Of a stretch of DNA of 64,000 nucleotides, positions 38,347-45,420 are shown one piece after another. The notes below the pieces were generated by a model. That model worked only from the letters and a program-made list of their open reading frames with translations, was not told the DNA's origin and ran no database searches. The translations under genes were made by a program, and so were the position numbers. How positions within the stretch are numbered: position 1 is the first letter of the stretch; each line of letters begins with the position of its first letter. Source of the DNA: Nocardioides perillae (lineage in GTDB: Bacteria; Actinomycetota; Actinomycetes; Propionibacteriales; Nocardioidaceae); assembly GCF_013409425.1 (NCBI RefSeq), contig NZ_JACCAC010000001.1, positions 2,294,001 through 2,358,000 on the forward strand, in the 5' to 3' direction.

Positions 38347-39450
38347 TTGCAGATCACCGGAGCCGTGCTGGACGAGATCGGTCGGAAGCGGCCGTACGCC
38401 GGGTCCCGCCCGCTCACGGTCGGGTCGCTGGAGCTCGACGACCCGGGTCCTGGCGAGGTGCTCGTGCGGATCGAGGCGGCCGGGCTGTGCCACTCCGACC
38501 TCTCGGTCGTCGACGGCAACCGTGTGCGGCCCGTGCCGATGCTGCTGGGCCACGAGGCGGCGGGCCGCGTCGAGGCGCTCGGGCCGGGGGTCACCGACCT
38601 CGAGGTCGGGCGCCGCGTCGTCATGACCTTCCTGCCCCGCTGCGGGGAGTGCGAGGGCTGCCGCACCGACGGGCGCCGGCCCTGCGTGCCGGGGTCGGTC
38701 GCCAACGGGGCCGGGGAGCTCCTCGGCGGTGGGCGGCGGCTGCACCGCGACGGGTCCGACGTGCACCACCACCTCGGTGTCAGCGCCTTCGCCACCCACG
38801 CCGTGGTCGACACCCGCTCGCTGGTGCCGCTCGACGACGACGTGCCGCCCGACGTCGCGGCCCTGCTCGGCTGCGCCGTGCTCACCGGCGGTGGCGCGGT
38901 GCTCAACGACGGCCACGTCGAGCCCGGCCAGACCGTGGGCGTCGTCGGCCTCGGCGGCGTGGGCATGGCGGCGGTGCTCACCGCCCTCGCCTCGCCCGAC
39001 GTGCGGGTCGTCGCGGTCGACGCGCTGCCTGCCAAGCTGGCGACGGCCCGCGACCTCGGTGCCCACGCGGCGTACACCCCCGAGGAGGCGGCCGCGGCGG
39101 GCGTGCGTGCCGACGTCGTCGTCGAGGCCGCCGGGCACGTGCGCGCCTTCGAGACCGCGCTCGCGCTCACCCAGGCCGGCGGTCGCACCATCACCGTGGG
39201 GCTGCCCGCGCCCGACGCCTTCGCACAGGTCTCGCCGCTGCTGCTGGTCGCCGAGGCCCGGACGATCGTGGGCAGCTACCTCGGCTCGGCGGTGCCGCAG
39301 CGCGACGTGCCCGTCTTCGTCGACCTGTGGCGCGACGGCCGGTTGCCGGTCGAGCGGCTCGTCTCCGGCCGGATCGGGCTCGACGAGGTGAACGCCGGGA
39401 TGGACGCCCTCGCCGACGGCACCGCGCTGCGCCAGGTCATCGAGCTCTGA
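38347..39450 (+). CDS. Zinc-dependent alcohol dehydrogenase
   Basis: A 367-residue medium-chain dehydrogenase. Catalytic zinc ligands: Cys in AAGLCHSDLSV and GHEAAG; structural zinc cysteines in CGECEGCRTDGRRPC. NAD(P)-binding GLGGVG lies in VGVVGLGGVGMAAVL. This class III-like branch includes enzymes acting on formaldehyde or mycothiol adducts, but the substrate is not evident. The TTG at 38347 is supported by GAGGAG (38335-38340) at 6 nt; no ATG or GTG fits the family start (QITGAVLDEIGRKRPYA). TAGGGT at 38295-38300 could be its promoter. Confidence 0.88.
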   Translation: MQITGAVLDEIGRKRPYAGSRPLTVGSLELDDPGPGEVLVRIEAAGLCHSDLSVVDGNRVRPVPMLLGHEAAGRVEALGPGVTDLEVGRRVVMTFLPRCGECEGCRTDGRRPCVPGSVANGAGELLGGGRRLHRDGSDVHHHLGVSAFATHAVVDTRSLVPLDDDVPPDVAALLGCAVLTGGGAVLNDGHVEPGQTVGVVGLGGVGMAAVLTALASPDVRVVAVDALPAKLATARDLGAHAAYTPEEAAAAGVRADVVVEAAGHVRAFETALALTQAGGRTITVGLPAPDAFAQVSPLLLVAEARTIVGSYLGSAVPQRDVPVFVDLWRDGRLPVERLVSGRIGLDEVNAGMDALADGTALRQVIEL

Positions 39451-39462
39451 GGCCCAGGACGC

Positions 39463-39494
39463 CGACAGGGCCCCGCGCGTGCGGGGCCCTGTCG
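39463..39494. terminator. Bidirectional hairpin between adh and tRNA-Leu
   Basis: A 14-bp perfect stem CGACAGGGCCCCGC / GCGGGGCCCTGTCG with a GCGT loop, 12 nt after the alcohol dehydrogenase stop and 7 nt beyond the 3' CCA of the tRNA on the other strand. Confidence 0.85.
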
Positions 39495-39501
39495 GTGCTG
39501 C

Positions 39502-39590
39502 TGGTGTCCGAGGGGGGACTTGAACCCCCACGCCCTAATACGGGCACTAGCACCTCAAGCTAGCGCGTCTGCCTATTCCGCCACCCGGAC
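39502..39590 (-). tRNA. tRNA-Leu (anticodon GAG)
   Basis: On the minus strand the acceptor arms GTCCGGG and CTCGGAC pair (one G-U). The anticodon stem is CTAGC/GCTAG with loop TTGAGGT, anticodon GAG, which reads CTC/CTT leucine codons. A long variable arm (TGCCCGTATTAGGGCG) is typical of class II tRNA-Leu, and the T-arm is GGGGGTTCAAGTCCCCC. Discriminator A and CCA are encoded (39505 and 39504-39502). TAACGT lies about 19 nt upstream of the 5' end. Confidence 0.97.
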
Positions 39591-39686
39591 GAGTGCGGAG
39601 GGAACGTTAGCAGCCGGCGGGGGTGCACGTCGCATCGGGGGTGCGCGCACCTCGAGGGTGAGCCGGTCGGGTGCCACCATGGGCCC

Positions 39687-41003
39687 ATGACGACCGACGA
39701 CCCGCGCCACGACCCCGCCCACGAGGTGGTCGAGCTGTGCCGCGACCTGATCCGGATCGACACGAGCAACTACGGCGACGCCGACGGCCCGGGGGAGCGC
39801 AAGGCGGCCGAGCACGTCGCCGCGCTGCTCGACGAGGTGGGCATCGAGGCGGAGCTCGTCGAGGGTGCGCCCGGTCGCACCAACGTCGTGGCCCGCTGGG
39901 GCGGCGAAGGGTCCGACCGCCCGCCGCTGCTGCTGCACGGGCACCTCGACGTCGTCCCGGCGGCAGCCGAGGACTGGCAGGTGCACCCGTTCTCCGGCGA
40001 GGTGCAGGACGGCTACGTCTGGGGTCGCGGCGCGGTCGACATGAAGGACTTCGACGCGATGCTGCTCTCGGTGGTCCGGGCGCGCACCCGTGCCGGTCGG
40101 CTGCCGGAGCGTCCGACGGTCCTGTGCTTCACCGCCGACGAGGAGGCGGGCGGTCACCAGGGCGCGGAGGTCCTGGTGCGCGACCACCCCGACCTGTTGG
40201 CCGACTGCACCGAGGCGGTCGGCGAGGTCGGCGGCTTCAGCGCCACCGTGCGTGGTCGTCGGGTCTACCTGATCGAGGCCGCCGAGAAGGGCATGGCCTG
40301 GATGAAGCTGACCGCGCGCGGCAAGGCCGGCCACGGCTCGATGATCAACCCCGACAACGCCGTCACCACGCTGACCTCCGCCGTGGCGCGCATCGGCGCA
40401 CACCAGTGGCCGGTGCGCCTCACCCCCACGATGGAGGTGCTGCTGGCGAGCGTGGGCGAGCTGGCGGGCGTCGAGGCGACGCCGGAGAACGCCGACGCGC
40501 TCATCGAGGAGTTCGGTGGTGCGGCGCGGATGCTCGGCGCGGTCATCCGCAACACCGCGAACCCGACCATGCTCGGCGCCGGCTACAAGGTCAACGTGGT
40601 GCCGACCGAGGCCACCGCGCACGTCGACGGTCGCTTCCTGCCGGGCTTCGAGGACGAGTTCTTCGCCACCCTCGCCGAGCTCACCGGTGAGGGGGTCGAG
40701 GTGGAGCACGTCAGCCACCAGCAGCCCTGGGAGACGCCCTACGACGGCGACCTCGTCGACGCCATGTCCCGGTCGATCCTCGCCGAGGACCCCGAAGCCG
40801 TGGTCGCGCCCTACCTGATGAGCGGCGGCACCGACGCCAAGCACTTCCGCAAGCTCGGCATGCGGTCCTACGGTTTCGCGCCTCTGCGGCTGCCGGCCGA
40901 CCTCGACTTCACCGCGCTCTTCCACGGTGTGGACGAGCGGGTGCCCGTCGACGCCCTCGAGTTCGGCGCGCGGGTCTTCGACCGCTTCCTCGACGACGTC
41001 TGA
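39687..41003 (+). CDS. M20 family metallopeptidase
   Basis: A 438-residue dizinc amidohydrolase/peptidase. Metal and catalytic motifs: LLLHGHLDVVP (His, Asp), WGRGAVDMKD (bridging Asp), FTADEEAGG (catalytic Glu and Glu ligand), and HVDGRFLPG plus FALFHGVDERV regions for the lid and last His (here ALFHGVDERVP). The M20/M25/M40 grouping covers dipeptidases and deacylases; substrate open. CACCAT 6 nt before the ATG might be a -10. The 3' side is the repeat-rich gap before the HNH gene. Confidence 0.92.
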   Translation: MTTDDPRHDPAHEVVELCRDLIRIDTSNYGDADGPGERKAAEHVAALLDEVGIEAELVEGAPGRTNVVARWGGEGSDRPPLLLHGHLDVVPAAAEDWQVHPFSGEVQDGYVWGRGAVDMKDFDAMLLSVVRARTRAGRLPERPTVLCFTADEEAGGHQGAEVLVRDHPDLLADCTEAVGEVGGFSATVRGRRVYLIEAAEKGMAWMKLTARGKAGHGSMINPDNAVTTLTSAVARIGAHQWPVRLTPTMEVLLASVGELAGVEATPENADALIEEFGGAARMLGAVIRNTANPTMLGAGYKVNVVPTEATAHVDGRFLPGFEDEFFATLAELTGEGVEVEHVSHQQPWETPYDGDLVDAMSRSILAEDPEAVVAPYLMSGGTDAKHFRKLGMRSYGFAPLRLPADLDFTALFHGVDERVPVDALEFGARVFDRFLDDV

Positions 41004-41059
41004 GGCAGGCCGGACGGGCGGGCCGCCGGCCCCGGTGGTCGGGCAAGTCCGCCGGCCCC

Positions 41060-41096
41060 GGTGGTCGAGCAGGGCCGCCAGGCCCGTGTCGAGACC
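41060..41096 (-). repeat. TCGA-ended palindromic element, copy 1
   Basis: Read on the minus strand it begins GGTCTCGACACG and ends TGCTCGACCACC, with a hairpin GGGCC-TGGC-GGCCC between. Same layout as the copies at 41209, 42053 and 43015, but with its own arm sequence. Confidence 0.75.
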
Positions 41097-41208
41097 CCCG
41101 CACCCGGACGCCCACTCTGTTCGGGCAGCACGACGAGCCCGTCACCCCGGTGTCGGGTGCGGGCTGTCGTCGAACAGATGGCTGAAGAGGACCGGACGCC
41201 CCTGTTCG

Positions 41209-41244
41209 TTGTTCGAGCAGGGCCGTCAAGCCCGCGTCGAGACC
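41209..41244 (-). repeat. TCGA-ended palindromic element, copy 2
   Basis: Minus-strand reading begins GGTCTCGACGCG and ends TGCTCGAACAA; arms are GGGCT-TGAC-GGCCC, with one G-U type mismatch. Located just before the stop of the HNH gene. Confidence 0.65.
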
Positions 41245-41266
41245 CGGGTGACGCACGCGCGTGGCG

Positions 41267-42898
41267 TCAGTCCGCGGGTGCGGGTGGGCCGGTGTCGTCG
41301 TGGTGCGGCGGGTCGCCATCGCGCGGCGGCCCGGTGTTGTAGGCCGGTCCGGAGTCCGGGGGCGCTGGTCCAGCATCGAGCGGTGCGGTGTCGTGGGCGA
41401 GGGGCCCGTCGAGGGATCCGTCGAGTGGTCGGGTGCCGGTGTGGTCGCGCAGGTAGTGCGCCCCGTGGGGACTGCGCCACAGCCACGCGCCGGCACCTGC
41501 TGGGGTGAGGGTCCACCTGGTGGCGGCGTGGCCGTGGGTCTTCAGCCGGTGGTGCGGCCGGCACAGCGGCGCGATGTTGCACGAACATGTCGGCCCGCCC
41601 GCGGGCCCAATGGTTGCCTCGCCCGCCTCGCCCGCCGCGTCCGCTTCGCCAGCACGGTCGACCGGGTTGTAGGGGACGGCGTGGTCGTGGTCGCACCTGC
41701 GGGCGGCACGGCCGCACCACGGGAACATGCACGTCAGGTGGGTCAGAGCGCTGTGGTGGGCGAGGCGGCGTGGGACTTCGTAGGCCTCGGTGTGCACCGC
41801 CTCGGCGAGGTCGAGCACCGGCAGCACCGTCACGTGGGGTGCGACCCCGTCGATCCCGGCGGTGGTGAGCCAGTCGCGGATCGCGGCCGCCGACACCGGT
41901 GCCCGGGTCTCCTCCACCCGACCCACCGCCCCGTCACCGGCAGCCAGACGGCCGGGGAACATAGATGAGCGCAGCACCGCGTCGGACACGTGCAGGTGCA
42001 GCAGGTAGCGCCGTCGGTGCCGCGGCGACGACCGACCCGCAGGAGTCTCGGGGGTCTCGACACGCTCGCCGGGGCTCGCTGCTCGACCCCCGTCCACGGT
42101 CACCAGGTCGAGGGTGGCCTGCGCCGACGCGCCGTCGGAACCCCGCACGACGAGGTTCAACAGGGCTTGCGCCGACAACGGCCCCGACTCAGCCGTAACG
42201 CCCAGGGCACGCAGCCGCTGCTTCTCCTCGACCACGGCGTCGTGGATGGTGATGCCGTCGGGCAGGTCGAAACACCCGCTCGCGTCCACCGTCCCTGTCA
42301 AGTCATCGCCGGGTCGACCGTCGAGGTGGACGTCGAAGCGGCGCTGCTCGCGGGCCTCGGCCTGGGCGAGCTCGGCCTCGTCGGGCATGAACCGCGCGAG
42401 CGCTTCGGCGACGAGGCGTTCGAGGGTGGTGGCGCCGATGGTCTGCGCCACGGGTGTCACGTGCCGGTCCACCCAGGCCGCGGCCTCAGGAGTGAGGTCT
42501 CTGCCGAGCACCATCCGCGCGACCAGGCGGGCACGCCACCCGTCCACCCGATGCGCCTGCACCACGTCCCACAACCGCGGCAGCAGGTGACGACACACCA
42601 GGGCCTGGCCGAGATAGGCGGCACCCGAGGCAGTGGACCGCCCCAACCGGGACGCGAACTCCGCCACCGCGAACTCCGTCACCCCCGGCGCCCAGGCCCC
42701 AGCCACCCGCAGGGCGGTGTCGCCGTAGGTACCGGCCACCGTCGCCGCATCGAGGGCGTCGGCGGGGTGCAGATCAGCCCAACAGCACGCAGCCCGCATC
42801 AGCTCCGCGTCGACCACGCGGGCGTCGGCGACCAGCGCGCCGGCACGGTCGAGCACCGCGATCGCGGTATCGAGCTCGGGTGCCGGGCTGGTGGTCAT
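41267..42898 (-). CDS. DUF222 / HNH endonuclease (13E12 repeat family)
   Basis: A 543-residue protein with an N-terminal DUF222 domain (about residues 25-350, helical: FASRLGRSTASGAAYLGQAL; VDGWRARLVARMVLGRDL; CHxx-type region FDLPDGITIHDAVVEEK) and an HNH nuclease (CMFPWCGRAARRCDHDHAVPYNP ... CNIAPLCRPHHRLKTHGH), followed by a D/G/P-rich tail. This is the mycobacterial REP13E12 type, multicopy and suspected to be mobile. Residues about 271-282 (RAASPGERVETP) are encoded by a palindromic element inserted in frame. ATG at 42898. Confidence 0.88.
   Translation of the reverse strand: MTTSPAPELDTAIAVLDRAGALVADARVVDAELMRAACCWADLHPADALDAATVAGTYGDTALRVAGAWAPGVTEFAVAEFASRLGRSTASGAAYLGQALVCRHLLPRLWDVVQAHRVDGWRARLVARMVLGRDLTPEAAAWVDRHVTPVAQTIGATTLERLVAEALARFMPDEAELAQAEAREQRRFDVHLDGRPGDDLTGTVDASGCFDLPDGITIHDAVVEEKQRLRALGVTAESGPLSAQALLNLVVRGSDGASAQATLDLVTVDGGRAASPGERVETPETPAGRSSPRHRRRYLLHLHVSDAVLRSSMFPGRLAAGDGAVGRVEETRAPVSAAAIRDWLTTAGIDGVAPHVTVLPVLDLAEAVHTEAYEVPRRLAHHSALTHLTCMFPWCGRAARRCDHDHAVPYNPVDRAGEADAAGEAGEATIGPAGGPTCSCNIAPLCRPHHRLKTHGHAATRWTLTPAGAGAWLWRSPHGAHYLRDHTGTRPLDGSLDGPLAHDTAPLDAGPAPPDSGPAYNTGPPRDGDPPHHDDTGPPAPAD
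42053..42088 (+). repeat. TCGA-ended palindromic element, copy 3, inside the HNH coding region
   Basis: Plus-strand reading begins GGTCTCGACACG and ends TGCTCGACC, 36 bp; the central arms contain GCTCGCC and GGCTCGC. It is a multiple of three long and leaves the HNH reading frame open, adding about 12 residues between DUF222 and the nuclease part. Confidence 0.75.
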
Positions 42899-43014
42899 GA
42901 GAGGAGTCAAGCAGCCACCACCGACACTCACCGGCGGCCCGGATCCGGCTGTGGACAACGGATCCACGCCGTCGACCTGTGCACGACCAGTGGCCCACGG
43001 CCCGCCTGGACTCC

Positions 43015-43050
43015 GGTCTCGAGACGGCACTGCGTGCCTCCTCGACCACC
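43015..43050 (+). repeat. TCGA-ended palindromic element, copy 4
   Basis: Begins GGTCTCGAGACG and ends CCTCGACCACC, 36 bp, arms GGCAC-TGC-GTGCC. The arm sequence differs from the other copies but still pairs, while the ends are conserved. It lies 10 bp before the tandem array. Confidence 0.75.
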
Positions 43051-43059
43051 CGAGTGCCC

Positions 43060-43480
43060 CAGCGCGTGACCCCTCGACGCGAACGCAGCGCGTGACCCCT
43101 CGACGCGAGCGCAGCGCGTGACCCCTCGACGCGAGCGCAGCGCGTGACCCCTCGGCGCGGGCGCAGCGCTCGGCGGGTGAACAGCGCGCGACCCCTCGGC
43201 GCGAGCCCAGCGCGTGACCCCTCGACGGGTGAGCAACGCGTGACCCCTCGACGGGAGCCCAGCGCGTGACCCCTCGGCGCGAGCGCAGCGCGTGACCCCT
43301 CGGCGCGAGCGCAGCGCGTGACCCCTCGGCGCGGGCGCAGCGCTCGGCGGGTGAGCAGCGCGCGACCCCTCGACGCGAACGCAACGCGCGACCCCTCGAC
43401 CCGAGCCCAGCGCGTGACCCCTCGACGCGAGCGCAGCCCGCGACCCCTCGACCGGAGAGCAGTGCGTGACCCCTCGGGCT
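43060..43480. repeat. 15-copy tandem array, 26-bp unit
   Basis: The 9-mer GACCCCTCG recurs 15 times (first at 43068, last at 43468). Twelve intervals are exactly 26 bp and two are 44 bp; both long intervals contain the same extra CGCTCGGCGGGTGA(A/G)CAG stretch, so a larger block has been duplicated. A typical unit is CTCGACGCGAGCGCAGCG plus CGTGACCC. Each unit can form a short ACGCG/CGCGT hairpin. There are no unique spacers. The unit shares the CTCGA(C) core with the neighbouring palindromic elements. Confidence 0.92.
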
Positions 43481-43489
43481 CGGGTCGAG

Positions 43490-44104
43490 TCAGCGGGGGT
43501 GGGGGTCGTGGGGGTGGGCGGGGTCTGCGGCGAAGGCACGCTCGTAGACGTCGTACACGAGCGCGGCCTTGTGGTTGTTGTAGTCCATCCCGTCGGTGAA
43601 CCCGCGCCGGCCGAGAGCGAGCTTGAGGGCGGCGTACGCCTCGCGGTCGACTGCGTCCCGGCGCAGCCAGTCGCGGAAGAGCACGTGGCGTGCCGGCTCC
43701 GGGGCGCCGGGCGGCCACACGTGGAGGTTCGTGACGGGGGACTCCAGCGTCAGCACCCGGTGCTCGTCCCAGCCGGGCTCGCGCACTCGCAGCACGAAGC
43801 CGGCCCGCTCGAGTGGCGGCAGCCAGGAGGCCTCGTCCGCCGGGTCGGCGACCGTGAGGTCGACGTCGACCACCGCCTTCGCGGCCAGGCCCGGCACCGC
43901 GGTCGAGCCGACGTGCTCCAGGGTCAGGACGGCGTCGCCGAGGGCGGAGCGCACGCGGGCGGCGACCTGCTCGTAGGCCTCGGGCCAGGCGGGGTCGTAG
44001 GGGACGACGGTGACCAGGCGCGGCGGTGGCGCGCCGACGCGGGCCTGGGCGACCTCGGCGAGGTCGGCCAGCGCGAAGGGGCGCCACAGCGGGTGGGTCC
44101 GCAC
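43490..44104 (-). CDS. GrpB family protein
   Basis: A 204-residue GrpB/UPF0157 protein, a nucleotidyltransferase-fold family of unclear activity. Hallmarks: VTVVPYDPAWPEAYEQVAARVRSALGD, LEHVGSTAVPGLAAKAVVDVDLTV (GS...D-x-D nucleotidyltransferase motif), NLHVWPPGAPEPARHVLFRDWLR, YNNHKAALV. GTG at 44104 starts 4 nt after the DUF5703 stop, so the two are coupled. In Gram-positives GrpB proteins sometimes act on CoA or antibiotics; nothing here decides that. Confidence 0.88.
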   Translation of the reverse strand: MRTHPLWRPFALADLAEVAQARVGAPPPRLVTVVPYDPAWPEAYEQVAARVRSALGDAVLTLEHVGSTAVPGLAAKAVVDVDLTVADPADEASWLPPLERAGFVLRVREPGWDEHRVLTLESPVTNLHVWPPGAPEPARHVLFRDWLRRDAVDREAYAALKLALGRRGFTDGMDYNNHKAALVYDVYERAFAADPAHPHDPHPR

Positions 44105-44108
44105 CCGC

Positions 44109-44336
44109 TCAGGCGACCCACGTCGGACGGAGCTGGCGGATGATCTTGCGCCGGAGGACGACGCGGCGGGTGCCGTCGGCGCCGATGCGCACGCGGTCGA
44201 GCTCCCAGCCGCCGTGCTCGGCGCGCTCGACGAGCAGCTTGGTGACCACGCCCCGCGGGTGCTCGCGGGAGTAGGTGACGTGCTCGAACTCCCACTCGAC
44301 CCCACGGCCGGGGGCCCGTCGCTCCGCTCGTCCCAC
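44109..44336 (-). CDS. DUF5703 family protein
   Basis: A 75-residue basic protein found throughout actinobacteria and of unknown function. The family pattern is WEFEHVTYSREHPRGVVTKLLVERAEHGGWELDRVRIGADGTRRVVLRRKI. It is a single small alpha/beta domain with no membrane segment. GTG at 44336 is preceded by GGAGGAG. It lies between the aldo/keto reductase and GrpB on the same strand. Confidence 0.85.
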   Translation of the reverse strand: MGRAERRAPGRGVEWEFEHVTYSREHPRGVVTKLLVERAEHGGWELDRVRIGADGTRRVVLRRKIIRQLRPTWVA

Positions 44337-44369
44337 GGTGCTCCTCCTCTCCCGCCGCTGCGGCGGGCC

Positions 44370-45320
44370 TCAGTCGGCCGACACGTCGTCCAGCGCGGCC
44401 ACGATCTCGGCGGGCAGCTCCAGCTCCTCGACGCCGAGGGAGCCGCGCAGCTGCGCCGCGGTGCGCGCGCCGACCACGGGCGCCGTGACGCCCGGGCGGT
44501 CGCGCACCCACACCAACGCCACCTCGAGCGGAGTCCATCCCAGCCCGTCGGCGGCCCGGGCCACGGCCTCGACCACGCGGGCCGCGCGGTCGTCGAGGTA
44601 GGCGCCGACGAAGCCGGCGAAGTGGGGCGAGGCGCCGCGCGAGTCCGACGGCGTGCCGGAGCGGTACTTGCCGGTGAGCACGCCGCGGCCCAGCGGCGAC
44701 CACGGCAGCACCCCGAGCCCGAGGGCGGCCGCCGCCGGCAGCACCTCGGCCTCGACACCGCGGTTGAGCAGGGAGTACTCGACCTGGGTGGACGCGAGCG
44801 GCGCCCGTCCGGGCACCGCCCGCTGCCACGTGGCCGCCTGAGCCGTCTGCCAGCCGGAGTAGTTCGAGACACCGACGTAGGACGCGCGCCCCGAGGTCAC
44901 GGCGGTGTCGAGCGCCGCCAGCGTCTCCTCGAGCGGGGTGGCACCCGACCACAGGTGGACCTGCCACAGGTCGACGTGGTCGACGCCGAGCCGGCGCAGC
45001 GACGCGTCGAGCGCGGGGAGCAGGTGGCCCCGCGAGGTGTCGTGGCGCCGCGACCCGTCGGGCCGGGCACTGATGCCGGCCTTCGTCGCCAGCACGACGT
45101 CGTCGCGTGCCACCACGTCGCCGAGCAGCTGGCCCAGCAGCGTCTCGGAGGCGCCCGCGCCGTAGCCGGCCGCCGTGTCGAGCAGCGTGCCGCCGGCCTC
45201 GACGAAGGCGACGAGCTGGTCGCGCGCCTCGTGCTCGTCGGTGTCGCGACCCCACGTCATCGTGCCGAGCCCCAGCCGGGAGACGGTGAGGCCGGTGCTC
45301 CCGACCGCGCGCTGCTGCAT
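44370..45320 (-). CDS. Aldo/keto reductase
   Basis: A 316-residue (alpha/beta)8 NADPH-dependent oxidoreductase. The catalytic residues are visible: Asp and Tyr in LDTAAGYGAGASE, Lys in VLATKAGIS and His in DLWQVHLWSG. The cofactor-binding C-terminal motif is TAPVVGARTAAQLRGSL. Substrate unknown; similar to YghZ/PdxI-like general AKRs. ATG at 45320 has TACGGT 7 nt upstream. Divergent from uppP. Confidence 0.93.
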   Translation of the reverse strand: MQQRAVGSTGLTVSRLGLGTMTWGRDTDEHEARDQLVAFVEAGGTLLDTAAGYGAGASETLLGQLLGDVVARDDVVLATKAGISARPDGSRRHDTSRGHLLPALDASLRRLGVDHVDLWQVHLWSGATPLEETLAALDTAVTSGRASYVGVSNYSGWQTAQAATWQRAVPGRAPLASTQVEYSLLNRGVEAEVLPAAAALGLGVLPWSPLGRGVLTGKYRSGTPSDSRGASPHFAGFVGAYLDDRAARVVEAVARAADGLGWTPLEVALVWVRDRPGVTAPVVGARTAAQLRGSLGVEELELPAEIVAALDDVSAD

Positions 45321-45420
45321 GGGCAGCACCGTAGCGACCGGCGCCGACCCCACCCGTCGCGGCTCGCCGCGCGCACCGCGGTCCCCGTGGTGGGCGCCGC
45401 GCCCCGTAGGCTCCCCGGCC

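Larger units (their letters stand above)
41004..41266. other. 263-bp intergenic region rich in palindromes
   Basis: No gene seen. It contains a 19-bp direct repeat (41023-41041 and 41049-41067), two copies of the TCGA-ended palindromic element (41060-41096, 41209-41244), and a further inverted repeat around CTGTTCG (41116) and CGAACAG (41171). Confidence 0.7.
42899..43489. other. 591-bp intergenic region holding a palindromic element and a tandem array
   Basis: Between the HNH gene and the GrpB gene I see no credible gene. Long open frames on both strands are produced by the stop-free tandem repeats. The stretch 42899-43014 is plain; 43015-43050 is copy 4 of the palindromic element; 43060-43480 is the array. 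Confidence 0.75.

Noticed and set aside
38230-39531. Upstream extension of the PQQ dehydrogenase to 1487 residues
   Set aside because: It would cross the alcohol dehydrogenase gene and run into tRNA-Leu; the signal peptide and the -10 hexamer place the start at 38229.
41267-42898. Restriction or phage-defence nuclease
   Set aside because: DUF222 plus HNH is the 13E12 repeat family; no methyltransferase, helicase or other defence partner lies nearby.
43060-43480. CRISPR-like array
   Set aside because: Repeats are directly adjacent at 26 bp with no unique spacers, and no cas genes are present.
42774-44087. Long open frames of repeated GVTRCARAEGSRAAL-type peptide over the tandem array
   Set aside because: They arise because the 26-bp unit has no stop in any frame; unit length is not a multiple of three, there is no start signal, and the frames enter the HNH and GrpB genes.
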